From contig OY856186.1 in NCBI GenBank assembly GCA_963693315.1, forward strand, positions 285,902,492-285,966,491: DNA of 64,000 bases. The letters are read 5' to 3'. This stretch comes from Diogma glabrata. Lineage: Eukaryota; Arthropoda; Insecta; Diptera; Cylindrotomidae. This document shows, piece by piece, positions 20,546 to 32,053 of this stretch. A model generated the notes under the pieces. It saw only the letters and a program-made list of their open reading frames with translations, made no database searches and was not told the DNA's origin. The position numbers were made by a program, and so were the translations under genes. Numbering within the stretch: position 1 is the stretch's first letter; the number at the start of each line of letters is the position of its first letter.

Positions 20546-22531
20546 TTACTTGTTGAACTGTTTAACAAGACTATTTGTTTGAAGATCCTTAGAATCTATC
20601 AGAACAAAGTATTCCTGAAAAAATAACCATACTTGTTTGCTTATTGGTGAAAATTCTAAATTGAAGACATAACATAACTTAATGATAGCATCAATACATT
20701 TGCGGACCGTACCACATTTGTATTTAATGTTGTCAAAATATACAAAAAAAATTGGTTATATATGATAAATTTGGGCCTACTATTACTATGCTAGGTTGTA
20801 TTTTAGTCCCAGAGTTAGCATTCTTAGTTTGTAATTCTTCAATTTTCGAAAGTAATTCATTAGTATTTACTATATGGCACATAAAGTCCTCCTGGGAATC
20901 AGCAATTGTATGCTTAAGTTTTGGATTGGTTTTCTTAGGATGCAACAGTGCATGCATTAATAGTGCAACTAAGGCATCTTTTGAATCTGAAAATAAAAGT
21001 ATTAAATATTAGAGTTTTATGGAGCATTCTATTCGTATATTTATTTATATAACCCTCCGTACTTTGGTCCAACTTTGCATTATTTGTAAGCATGTTAACA
21101 AGACTTTTGTTAAATTTATCTTTTATTTCTACTTTGTATATCTGAGTACACCTTCTGATGAATGTATCAAAATTTTCCAGTAACAAGTTCTGTTTGCCCG
21201 GAAACAAAACTTCAAAATCAATATCAATCTATAATGTAGGTTGTTCTTAACACTAATTGATTTTAAGTTAAAAGGAACTTACTAATTGATATCCTAAGCT
21301 GTTTTTATACAACGGCCACCTTTTTAAAAATGAACTTATCACCATATCTGCTGAATTCTTAAAATGATGTAGTCTCGATCTTGAGGTGGAATGCCATTTA
21401 TGTAAAACTTCAGCCCACGGCTCCATATTATTTGGCAACCAAATTATGTTATCTTCAAATTCGTTCTAAATAAAAGTTTTAAAAAAATAATAGGAACTCT
21501 TTATAATCAATATTGTATTATAGTACCAGAAGTATCTGCAACGTCAATTAGAGAATTGTCTTGAGTATTCGACTCAACCTCAGGTAAACCATTATTGCTC
21601 AAACTTCTTCTGCATTTAGTTGCAAAGCATTTATTGCTGTAGTAATCAAACAACTTTCCAGATGGTTTTTGCTTGCAGTTACGAGGAACATAGTAAGTTT
21701 TCTAAATAGAATAAAATAATATGCAAAAATTTACAAAACTAGAAAAATCTTTAATATTAATTATTTACAAGAATGTTTAATATAAACAATACTTACAGGG
21801 ATTGGGAAAAGTTTGGCAAATTGCTTTACTTAATTGCAAAAAGTTTGTTGGTTTCAACATAATTTTTTTCGCCATATGGTAGTTCACGATTACTCTTGCT
21901 ACTGTTTGTTGCATTTTTTTATTTAGCAGGCTATTTTTGTAGTAAAAATCTAAAGCCATTCTACCGTTAATCGAATTTTGTACCACAGTTTCTAAATTAA
22001 ACGCATCTTCAAATCTAAATATATTAAATGATTTACATAAATAATAATTAACTATATATATTTTTAAGTTTATACTTACGAACTAGTACCAGAGGAATCG
22101 CCTTCCCTTGCATGATTGGTTATCCACTCGCTTACTTTAGAATTCATACTAACAGTGTCTTCTTCGAATTTTAATCCCTGAAACATCATCGATGAAATAA
22201 AGTTTCATAGTCATTTCTATTATGAACTTACAATTTCTGCTCGCCATGCCTTAAATTTGGCTTTGAACAAAAACTTTTCTCCTAAAACTTGACTTTTGAA
22301 CACCTCTTCAATGTCCCGTTCTTCCATTAATTTTAACACTGGAATTGTAATGTGCTCCTTCAGTAATAATTCTACAATTTGGGGCGATAGACTCCAAAAT
22401 TGCATTAATAGAACTGAATCACTGTCCCATGTTTCAATAGGGAAAACAAAGAGCTCTTCAATAGATGCAGGTGTATTGTCACCGTCGTCATTAAATGTGA
22501 TAGGCGTACTCTCATAATCGTTCGCATCCAT
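20546..22531 (-). CDS. SAM-like-domain protein of unknown family, seven exons
   Basis: Exons, minus strand: 22531-22232, 22177-22080, 22014-21797, 21701-21527, 21465-21283, 21228-21054, 20986-20546. Introns are 54 to about 95 nt, all with GT...AG; donors GTAAGT at four. Exon 1 is exactly 100 codons (MDANDYE...). Residues about 38-98 look like a SAM helical bundle (LLMQFWSLSPQIVELLLKEH, then EERDIEEVF and GEKFLFKAKFKAW). Later blocks are AICQTFPNP, TYYVPRNCKQKPSGKLFDYY, WLPNNMEPWAEVLHKWHSTS, VLFPGK and, near the end, QVWLFFQEYF. I recall many insect proteins with this layout but no assigned function. The exon 3/4 and 4/5 phases do not fit as read, and a run of eight T (minus strand; 20744-20751) shifts the last exon by one. 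These are either sequencing errors or early decay. About 520 residues. Confidence 0.6.
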
Positions 22532-23443
22532 TTTAACTAATTTTGAAAATAATAATAAACAGATTTTAAATGATAACAATATAAACCTATATGATTACTG
22601 CAGCTTTACTTATACGTAGAACACTTCAATTAACCACACAAAGCCATAAGATACACTTTTAACCTACAAGCAGACGCTCATAGATATACACAATAATCAC
22701 GATGCACAATACTTACAAAAGCACACATAAAAAAGTATTTTTATGTGGCAGGAATTTATCTTAACAATTTTATCGCATTTAAGACACTTTTCCTCTAATA
22801 ACTCACATTATATTCCACGAGATCATGCACAACATATTTTCACATTTTTCATAAAACTACAGTAACATCATAAAATATATATTATAAAAATATCTACTTA
22901 CTTATCCGTTTGCCGAAATACAATTACCAAATTATTAAAAATTCATAAACACTGAAATTTGACCACATTACAATATCACATTATAAGTCACAACCAAAAC
23001 TAAACTGATCACAAACGCATAAGGAAAACGTTTTTGTGTAATGATCCGATATGGGTAATCCACCATACTAAGTGAAGACATATCGCCAATAACATAGTTG
23101 AGTAAAACAAAAGAGAAAAATTTATTGAAATACCAACAACTTTATGATAAATGGAAAAAACTTGAAATCAAAGTTTTTGAAATTTACCATCCAAAATAAA
23201 GGATATCAACCATTAAAATAAAGTACAATAATTTTAAAATGAAATTTCAATTTAGGTTTTGGTTTAAAGATTTATGCTAATTATTATTAAAGTTTTTGAT
23301 TTTTTAGCCCAAAATTCTAAGAAATTTAAGGTAAAGGAAATTACTTTAAAACAAAAAAAAATTAGTTTGAAGTAAAGTTTTTGCCCAAACTTTAAAATAA
23401 ACTCGTATTTTTTTAAAAATAAAGTTCCATATTTCTCTCTGTG
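22532..23443 (-). other. Upstream and terminal part of the CACAGAG element
   Basis: This is the presumed 5' region of the SAM-domain gene. It is non-coding, with repeated AAACTTTA/TTTAAAGT words in the last 250 bases (23190-23430), which could be sub-terminal binding sites for a transposase. Confidence 0.35.
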
Positions 23444-23445
23444 TA

Positions 23446-24904
23446 CTGAATTACATTCTAAGCTATTGAATAATGAACCTAATCTATTGCATTATGAAAA
23501 TTTTCCTATAAAAAACGGTCATTATTCGATACATTTTATTATTTAAATTGTTTTGATTGTATTAATAGTACATTACATATCAAGGGCTGTAAATAGCATT
23601 TTACATGCGAGGGAAAATATTCCACACGAGATGCGTAGCGAGCGGCGAGTGCAGTACCTTCACGAGCATGGAAAATGATTTGCAGCTTGAGTTTTGTTAT
23701 ATACTTTCTCTACATTTTTTATAATGCAGAAACGTATATACTTACTCGAAAAAATTAACTACTAATTATAAATTATATGCAACCAATTTACAAATTGAAG
23801 TAGGCTTTGCATTATTCTGTGTCAATATGAATTCAAATATTTACATCAAATTTTATTTACAATTTAAAAATGTATGAAAAGAATTTTTGACTCCATATGT
23901 CCGGCTTTTCTCTTTAATCATTAAGACGGGTCTTTTATTCTTATTAAAAGCTGTAAAAATTCATTTTTACCATAAATTCTAGTTCGTAAAAAGCATTAAA
24001 AAACAACATTAAGAACACATTTGATTCTCATTACGTTACACTTATTGTAATAATCAATTTACATGCCATAGATATAGTGTGATGTAATTGATAATTTACT
24101 ATGATTTACTATGAAAAGTAAAATTTTCAAATTACAATTAAAATTGCTTTTTTCTATGCGAAAAGTCAATTCACTAGTGAAAAAAAATAACAAATTATAG
24201 TTTTTCATATGGTTTTTCATATAATGGTTTTTCTAACTATGGTTTTTCATATATGGTTTTCAAATTATTTTTTATTCATTATATTATTAATTATTTTTAT
24301 TAATATTATTATTATCATTAATATTAATATTATTATTATTAATATTATTAATACTATTATTATTATTATTATTATTATTAATATTATTAATATTATATTA
24401 TTATTAATTATTATTCATTTTCAAACTATGGTTTTTCATATAATTTTACAAAGCATGTTAAACAACGTAACCATGAAAAAATAGAATATGAATTTTAAAT
24501 GTTTTGTTGTCGATTTCTATTTTTATAATTTAGAGTATAAATCGATTATATGTATTATGTCATAGAAAAAATTGCATTTCCTACGCGAGATAAAAACGTT
24601 TTTCGTTCAACAATGTTTTCATCTCTTGTAGGAAAATATACTATTCTATTTTTTGATCTCAAAAACCAAATTTAAAGTTAAGTTCTCTTATTTTTTTCGT
24701 TTTGATTGTATGGAGTGGAATGCAATGTACAGAATTGCACAAAAAAACATTGTAAACAAGAAAAATAAATTTGTTTCAATCATTTTCTTTTATAGTAGAA
24801 TTTTTTTCTTCTCAATTAGAACATTTATTGTTTCTATTGAGAAGAAAAAGTTTCTACTTTACATATTTGATTATAAAAAAAAATACGGTACCTTAACCAT
24901 CCTC
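23446..24904. repeat. Dispersed repeat copy A, continued, with insertions
   Basis: The stretches 23456-23570 (ttatgaaaattttcctataa) and 24640-24860 (ttgtaaacaagaaaa, tttctt(t/c)tcaattagaac) match copy B at 35320-35556 and 37015-37140. Between them are a palindrome-like block with core gatgcgtagcgagcggcgag (23585-23700), several 'atggtttttcatat' repeats (24195-24440) and an (ATT)n-like tract. No gene was found; the open frames at 24209-24484 and 24653-24934 are low complexity. Confidence 0.5.
24285..24420. repeat. (ATT)n-type low-complexity tract
   Basis: This is almost pure A/T with an attatt(a) period; the product of any frame is only Ile/Asn. Confidence 0.85.
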
Positions 24905-25045
24905 CTCTCTCAGAGAATAAAGTATTCAAATTGATTCGCGTTGAATAAATTTTATTCTCTCGCAAATTAAAAATTCTCTCTCGAGTTTTAGAGTTTTGCT
25001 TGAGAATAAACTTTAACAATAAACAGTTATTGATTAAAATACTAT
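24905..25045. repeat. Hairpin MITE-like repeat, copy 2
   Basis: This is the reverse-oriented relative of 7135-7300: 'tcagagaataaagta', 'attttattctctcgcaaatt' and 'ttgcttgagaataaa' are shared. Confidence 0.6.
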
Positions 25046-28000
25046 TATATAGTTGTATGAAATGAAAAATTTGTTAAAATTAAACATTCTGAGGGTTTTG
25101 TTGGAACTAGTTTCTCAATAGCTTACACTGAGAATTCGTAGATGGAGCCCGTTGCAATTTTTATTATTTTATATGTTCATATATTAACTTGTATAACTTA
25201 AATAGTTTGAAAAAAATATGTTTTTGGATAGATTAATTATATTATAATACTTTTAATAAGTCATTACAACGACAACATTTTAAAAAACTTAATTATTTAT
25301 ACACCGATTAGAATCTTAAGGAAGAAATCGAAAATCAACTGATTTTTTATTTACTTCAATTTCATATTTTAAATTAAATTTGCTGGAATGTACACAATAA
25401 AACCAAAAATATATATTAACTTCAACATCATCTAAACATACTTGTAAATCTACTTATTTTAGACATTTTCAATCTATTTTTATCGCGGGAAATATGCGGA
25501 ACGTGAAAAAATGTAATATAGAAAAAGCAAATGAAAATATAGTTGAACAAACGGAAAAAACAGAAAAATTGATTGAATTCCTAAATATTGTATCCTAAAA
25601 TTCAATTTTACAAATATATAATCAAAATTGAAAATGGCATTATTCGATAAGAAACAGGAAGATATTTTTTATTTGAGTTTTAAGATTGTTAGTAATAAGA
25701 CTGATTTGTCATTTAGAAACTCTAGAGAGAGTAGTCTTTCTGTTCCTTCTGATTCTTATTCCTATTGAGCCTCAGAGCAACATAAAAAATAAAACAACAA
25801 AAAAAATTTCTTTTCAATTTCAATTCAACAATATCACAGACATTATCCTTAATTATGTCATCACATTTCTCATTCTTTCAATTTATCCTAATTTTTTCTT
25901 ATGTATGTAAACTTAACTATAAATGTACAAACAAAAAAATAAAGAAATATCATAAATCACAGAGAGAAACAAAACCAAAACAAAAGAAATTTGTCTCAAC
26001 AGGAAAAGTAAAAGAAACAAAATGTAGCGATTAAGGAGACAAATAACTTTTGGAACAGAATAAAATTACAAAAAAAATACAATCTAATTTTTTTTATTTA
26101 AATTTCTATTTAAGAATATTTTCTTTACGTTTATATAATACTTTCTTTTGTTTTGTTTAATAATTTTAACGAATTGCTTCTATTTTGGAACTGAAATTCT
26201 CTGGATACTATTTGAAAATTAATGGTAGATGTAGGGATAATAAGAAGGACTTAATGTTGTTTTTTATTGTTTTTTATTGGGATATAAATTTTAGTGATTT
26301 AGTTTAGTTGGGTTAAACAACAGGTGGATACATTTGAATTGAAATTATTTTTGTATATATATTTTTATTTATATGTAAAATATATTTACAACGTAAAATG
26401 GGGGAATACAAAAAAATTCAGCTTGATTCATGTTTCCAGAAAGGTCTCTTAATTTTTGTAAATATCCTGTCAATGTGTTTTTGTCAAATATCAAGACTTT
26501 ATATAATATAATGGTTGACCAGTGCAAGCTAAGTACACCACACTCTACTACATTTAGGAAGGTATCGCTTGGACCATTACTTACAAAAGAAATTTAACAA
26601 CAAAACAAAGAACGGGTGAAAAACACTACTGGAACAATCACGTTTCTGATATGACCATAGAGCATATATTAATATAAAGAGAACATAACTTTAAAATTGT
26701 ATGAAGAGAGACATAAAAAATAGTGATAGGTTATCTGTCATATTCAATTTCTATTTTCTCCATTTTGATTTGTTTTTATTTACAACTACAAACTTTTTTA
26801 TTGAATTTTAAATTAAAAACAATTCTAAATTTAAAATGCCAAAAAATATTAAATGTTTTCTTCAAAGTTGTGCTAATTTTTATAAAATGAATGTTGTTTC
26901 AATATTTCCATTATGTTATTTATTTATTGTGTTATTTCCAGTGATTATTTAAACTAAATATTTTATAAAGGCCATATTTTATAATGACACGAACAAATAT
27001 TTAAGTTATGTAAATATTATCCAAGTATATTATGAAAATTCACTCTCAAACTTTTTACATTATGGACAAATTTATTTTTTGCACTAGTTGTATATTAAGT
27101 TCAATTCCGCTCCCTTGTTTGCAGGAGGCCTTCATCTTTTACTTCCTGGGGAATTTAAAAAACCAACCTTGACAACAATGATAGTTTTCATGGAAACAGA
27201 AGTTTTTAACCATAAATTCAAACAAATTTGTATAAAAACCGTCTACTATGATGAACATGCAAAATTATACTTTTCGTTCTCTTTAAATGGTAAGAGTTTA
27301 GGTTTTAATATCATAAGTAAATTGTGGTTTTCCAAAAAGTGGTATATATCACCTCGGGAGAGAGAATGTCATCTCCCTCAGTGATATGCAGCCAAACACA
27401 CCTCGGGAGAAAAACATGCACTTCCCTCCCTTGATGTATAATCTACTATTTCATTTAAGAAATCTCAAAAAACTATATGTTTCGTTATATTAAAAACCAA
27501 CAACTAAAACAATTGAAGTGATAGGAACTTGACCCTTTGAGTATCTTTGAAAAAAGTTATACATTTTATCTAATTTGAAAATAAATCAGTCTCATTATCA
27601 GTGACGTTTGTTACTGAAAATACAAGTTGGTGTCATTTGTGCAATTTAAGGCTTTGAAATAAAAGCCGTATTCATTTCAAATCAACATGAAAGAAAGACG
27701 AAAATAATAGTAATAAAACGAAGCCAATATTTACAGGGAAAATAAATCTATAGTTTCACAAAGAAACAAAATTTGATAGCAAAAAGCAGGATAATAACCT
27801 TTAAAAGAAAAATTTACACTCCAGAAAAAATCTATGAGCTTTCTAATTTTTTTCTTATTCTTATAAGAATACATACTTAATGGTCTTTTAAACATGTTTT
27901 TTGTTTGTCCCAAAACGCTTTGTTTGTCCCAAAATTAACTGCAACCTCTACATATCTTTCACTAACAAAAATGAGTTTCATTCCTATCAAAATCAGTAGA

Positions 28001-29144
28001 ACAACTTTTATTACATTCTATTTATAGTAATTCAAAGCCGTATACTTTCATCTATACCAACCACTTCACATGAATCCTGTTCATGTAAGATTTCTTTATG
28101 TATTTTTTTCAATTCAATAAATACCTATTTCAAAATCATACTTTTTGTTAAAATTCTTTTTTTAGAAAAAGTCGATCACAATATTTCTTCAATTTTTCTT
28201 TTTATTCCTATTCTCCTCAGTTCTTGTTACCATACCAACTTTTATGTTACGATATATACATTTGAAATAAACATTCGTAAGGAAAATTTAAAGAAAAATA
28301 CTCACAGTTCAACGGTTTTTTTTTGTTAAACCAAACTTTTGTGTTGGATTTATTTTTCATCTTATACTAAACAAACAAAAACAAAAAATAAGAATTGTAC
28401 GAAATTTCAACATTAAAAATTGACGATGGAAATTACATAATATAAAAAATTTCAATTTTCTTTGTATATTTTTATCAAATGTACCACCTAACTATACACA
28501 GTCTACGCTTCAAAGAAAAACAGTTTGTGCTTTTTACTTTCCGAATATTCTTTCAAATATATTTGTAAATATTATTTCGATTTGATAATGAACATTAATC
28601 AACTCATGATCGATTCTAATTAAATTAACATTATCTCATTCCAAAAAGACATAATAACATAACCAAATAAATTCTTCACCATTTAATTTTCATCGAAAAG
28701 CTTTTCAAAAGAAATTCAATTTGTTTATTCAACATAAAGTTTAACGACAAAAAAATAAATCTTCTAATCTTATGACACTTCCTGTTCTCATCAATCAAAA
28801 TCAAAAAAATCTTAATTTAATATGAATAGGAAAGAAATTTCGCTTCGTTTTATTCCTTCCTCTTCTACAAGACATTTCTTTACCATCTTTTAAAATTTTT
28901 TTTTGTGAACACAATTTGTTTTATGATAAATTAAACATAAAACGAACATCTTGATTTTTGTCATTATCGCATTAGCGTTTATAAAGAAAACGAGTAAAAT
29001 TTTGTTTTCGAAATATAATATGCAAATTTGTTGAGCTTATTACAATATTTTTAAAGTTTCAATTGGCGAGATTCCATATGCAGAGACATAGTATAATTTG
29101 ATTGCTTCAAAACTTTGTTTAAAATGTAGCTGAAAAAGTTGTTA
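25046..29144. other. AT-rich sequence, no gene supported
   Basis: Read on both strands, I see only short frames without recognisable products (for example 25686-25910 and 27731-27913). The stretch 26830-27050 is a dispersed repeat with a diverged copy at about 31580-31815 (shared 'gttgtgctaatttttataaa' and 'tgacacgaacaaatatttaa'). A small GC-richer spot at 27340-27440 has two 'cctcggga(g)' boxes, with no gene evident. Confidence 0.4.
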
Positions 29145-29702
29145 AACTAACTCTAACTCTAACTTTAACTCTAACCCTAACTCTAACTCTTACTCTAACT
29201 CTAACTCTAACTCTAACTCTAACTCTAACTCTAACTCTAACTCTAACTCTAACTCTAACTCTAACTCTAACTCTAACTCTAACTCTAACTCTAACTCTAA
29301 CTCTAACTCTAACTCTAACTCTAACTCTAACTCTAACTCTAACTCTAACTCTAACTCTAACTCTAACTCTAACTCTAACTCTAACTCTAACTCTAACTCT
29401 AACTCTAACTCTAACTCTAACTCTAACTCTAACTCTAACTCTAACTCTAACTCTAACTCTAACTCTAACTCTAACTCTAACTCTAACTCTAACTCTAACT
29501 CTAACTCTAACTCTAACTCTAACTCTAACTCTAACTCTAACTCTAACTCTAACTCTAACTCTAACTCTAACTCTAACTCTAACTCTAACTCTAACTCGTA
29601 CTCTAACCCTAACTCTAACTCTAACTCTAAGTCTAACTCTAAGTCTAACTCTCACTCTAATTCTATCTTAAACTTAAACTCTAACTCTAACTTTAACTCT
29701 TA
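29145..29702. repeat. (TTAGAG)n hexanucleotide array
   Basis: About 90 copies of ctaact (TTAGAG on the minus strand) are nearly perfect over 29230-29600. Edges carry variants, including single ctaacc(c) (TTAGGG) units, ctaagt and ctcact. The 178-residue Arg-Val frame on the minus strand is only the translation of this repeat. A small echo of the motif (tactctaactctaactc) lies at 30152-30168. Confidence 0.97.
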
Positions 29703-30797
29703 AGTATGCTACAGACCTACAGTTAAATCGTGCAATATAATTGAAGATTTTTTTTTACGAAATATTGTGTCAAAAACTGAAGAAACAGACCTTCAATTAT
29801 TTTCTTCAATTTTTTCTTTCTTTTTTCATTTATTTTCATTCCAAAATCCAAAACAACAAAAACTACATATTGAAAAACAATAAATAAATTCATTCTTCCT
29901 TAAAAAAATGATACGACAATCACTAACAGAAAACCGAAACAAATAAAAAAGAAGAAGAAAACAACAACAAAAAGTAGCAAAAAAACTGAATAACCACGAA
30001 ATATTTCTTCAATTAAAAAACTGAAGAAAATATTGAAGGTGTCGTAAAAATCCCCTAAATGCATTCTAAATTTTACTTCGTAATGACGTCACAACATTTT
30101 GTTGTGCAGTTAAACTGTGTATTTAAATCGGTCTTTACTCTTACTCTATTCTACTCTAACTCTAACTCAATTGTAAAATTCACAGCATCCGAAGAATGCT
30201 ATGCTATCAATAATGTGATGATAAAAAAATTCTACAATAGTATAGCAGTATTTTTTACCAATTTTGACGATATCACGCAACATACATACATGACAGATGA
30301 GACAAAAAATAAAACAGAGATTAATTTGTATTTTTGGGGTAATTTATATAAACAAATCTTGTTGTTTTTTTATCTGATAAATATAATCAATTATAATCAA
30401 TCAATTGATTATAATAAATATAATCAGTTGTGATTATTATAAATTTGTTTTGAAAACAATGACATTATTTAAATTTCTACTACCTAGTCCGTACCATTAG
30501 TTTGATGTGACATTTGTTTACATAGGCGTCGTTATTTTTATTAAAAAAAGTTATATTTATCCAAATTTAGATATACTATTTACAAAATCATTAATATTTT
30601 TTGTTTTCCGATCATAATTGTTTGAAATTCAATAACAATTAATTAATTTTATGCGATTTTTTTGTCAGTTTTAAAGCGAACCCAAAAGTTTTATGTAATA
30701 TTTTAATGTGTTACACTGAAAAGCTGCGCAGAACGATCAATTCTCGTATTCGCTGGTAAAAAAATATTACTATGTTATACTACTTGAAAAAATACTA
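29703..30797. other. AT-rich sequence, no gene supported
   Basis: A 124-codon frame at 30059-30433 has no recognisable motif and is AT-driven (Asn/Ile/Tyr-rich); I do not call it a gene. Confidence 0.4.
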
Positions 30798-32053
30798 CTT
30801 ATAAACAGGGGCGTCAATTGGGTAGGGCTGGGGGGGGGGGCATTGGCCCCCCCAAGGATCTGAAACTATAAATACATCGATTCAATAAAACCATCCAATC
30901 GTGATAGAATTATACACTATAAAAATTTCAATGCACTGTTATTATGTAAATTCGTCTAATTTTTAGAAGATTTACTTAACTAATATACCAATTTTATCGC
31001 ATACTATTAATTGAAATATATCTGATAATATAATTATTACGATACATTTTATTTTGCCCCGACTAAAGTACAGTTCACCGCAATATTCAAACCGTTATCG
31101 TTCTTTGTATCAAGGACTAGAGCGCCACCGATACGAAAGGTGGTCGTATTGCTTCTAATCTTCTGATGAAATCAGTTTTATAAACAAAACACGATCGTTC
31201 TTCCAAAAACGCCGTGGGTGCGTATTTTGACAAAATTCTATCGTACTATAAGGTGCGCGGCATCACCGCTTTTAGAAGAATGGTTGTGTTTTGTTTATAA
31301 GATAATCGTGTCTGAGCCAGAAGAAACAACATATTTCATTAGTATAGGGTTCCTCGAGAATTCATAGTGCAGTATTTAACATTCAAATTTCAATTGTTAT
31401 TGGTAATTTTTCATAAACTTAAAAGTAAGTACATGCAGGAGAACATAACCTAATTATACCCCACTTATTTGGAGAACCCTGACTGTTTGGCCTTGTTTCT
31501 TATCATGATATAGATAAACGATAAATGATATAGACAAACTTTACAAGACTTTTTTAAAAACAATAAATTAAAAACAATTCTAAAATGTAAAATCCTATAA
31601 CATATCAAAAGTTTTCTTAATAGTTGTGCTAATTTTTATAAAATGAATGAAAATAATTACGGGAGTAATTTAAATTTATTGGGTTATTTCCAGTGATTTT
31701 ATAATAGTGAATGTTTTATAATGGACAAGTAATATTTTCTAATGACACGAACAAATATTTAAGTTATGTAAATATTTTCAAAGTATGTTATGAAAACTTG
31801 CTGACAAATTCGTTTCGCTATATGGACTATAAATTTTAATTCATAAAATAGCAAAAATTATATGTTTGGTTGGTTATAATAAAATCCAAAACGTATCCTA
31901 AACGTCAATCTTTGTTCATTTTTTTTTATACAGTCACAGGGAGGGAGAAACTATTATTTTTTTGTGGTAGATTTTTCTTATAGATTTAAAAGAAGCTCGC
32001 AATAATTGTACAATTTTGAATCAAATGAAAAATTTACGCACGTTTATGGGTAG

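Larger units (their letters stand above)
19641..23443. mobile_element. 3.8-kb CACAGAG-TIR element carrying a SAM-domain gene
   Basis: The left end CACAGAGAAAAATAAA and the right end (reverse complement) CACAGAGAGAAATATGG form short terminal inverted repeats, with AACTTTA/TAAAGT-type motifs just inside both ends. TA lies on both sides (19639-19640, 23444-23445); an ACT 3-bp duplication with a one-base-longer TIR is an alternative reading. A related repeat at 35250-35460 lacks the whole unit, so it is an insertion. The only gene is the seven-exon minus-strand gene at 20546-22531. No RNase H-like, YR, HUH or other transposase motif was recognised. A 247-bp palindrome (20064-20310) is nested in the left part. 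Confidence 0.6.

Noticed and set aside
29119..29655. 178-residue Arg-Val protein on the minus strand
   Set aside because: It is the translation of the (TTAGAG)n array.
30059..30433. 124-codon frame as a gene
   Set aside because: No recognisable motif; composition follows AT richness and there is no copy or partner.
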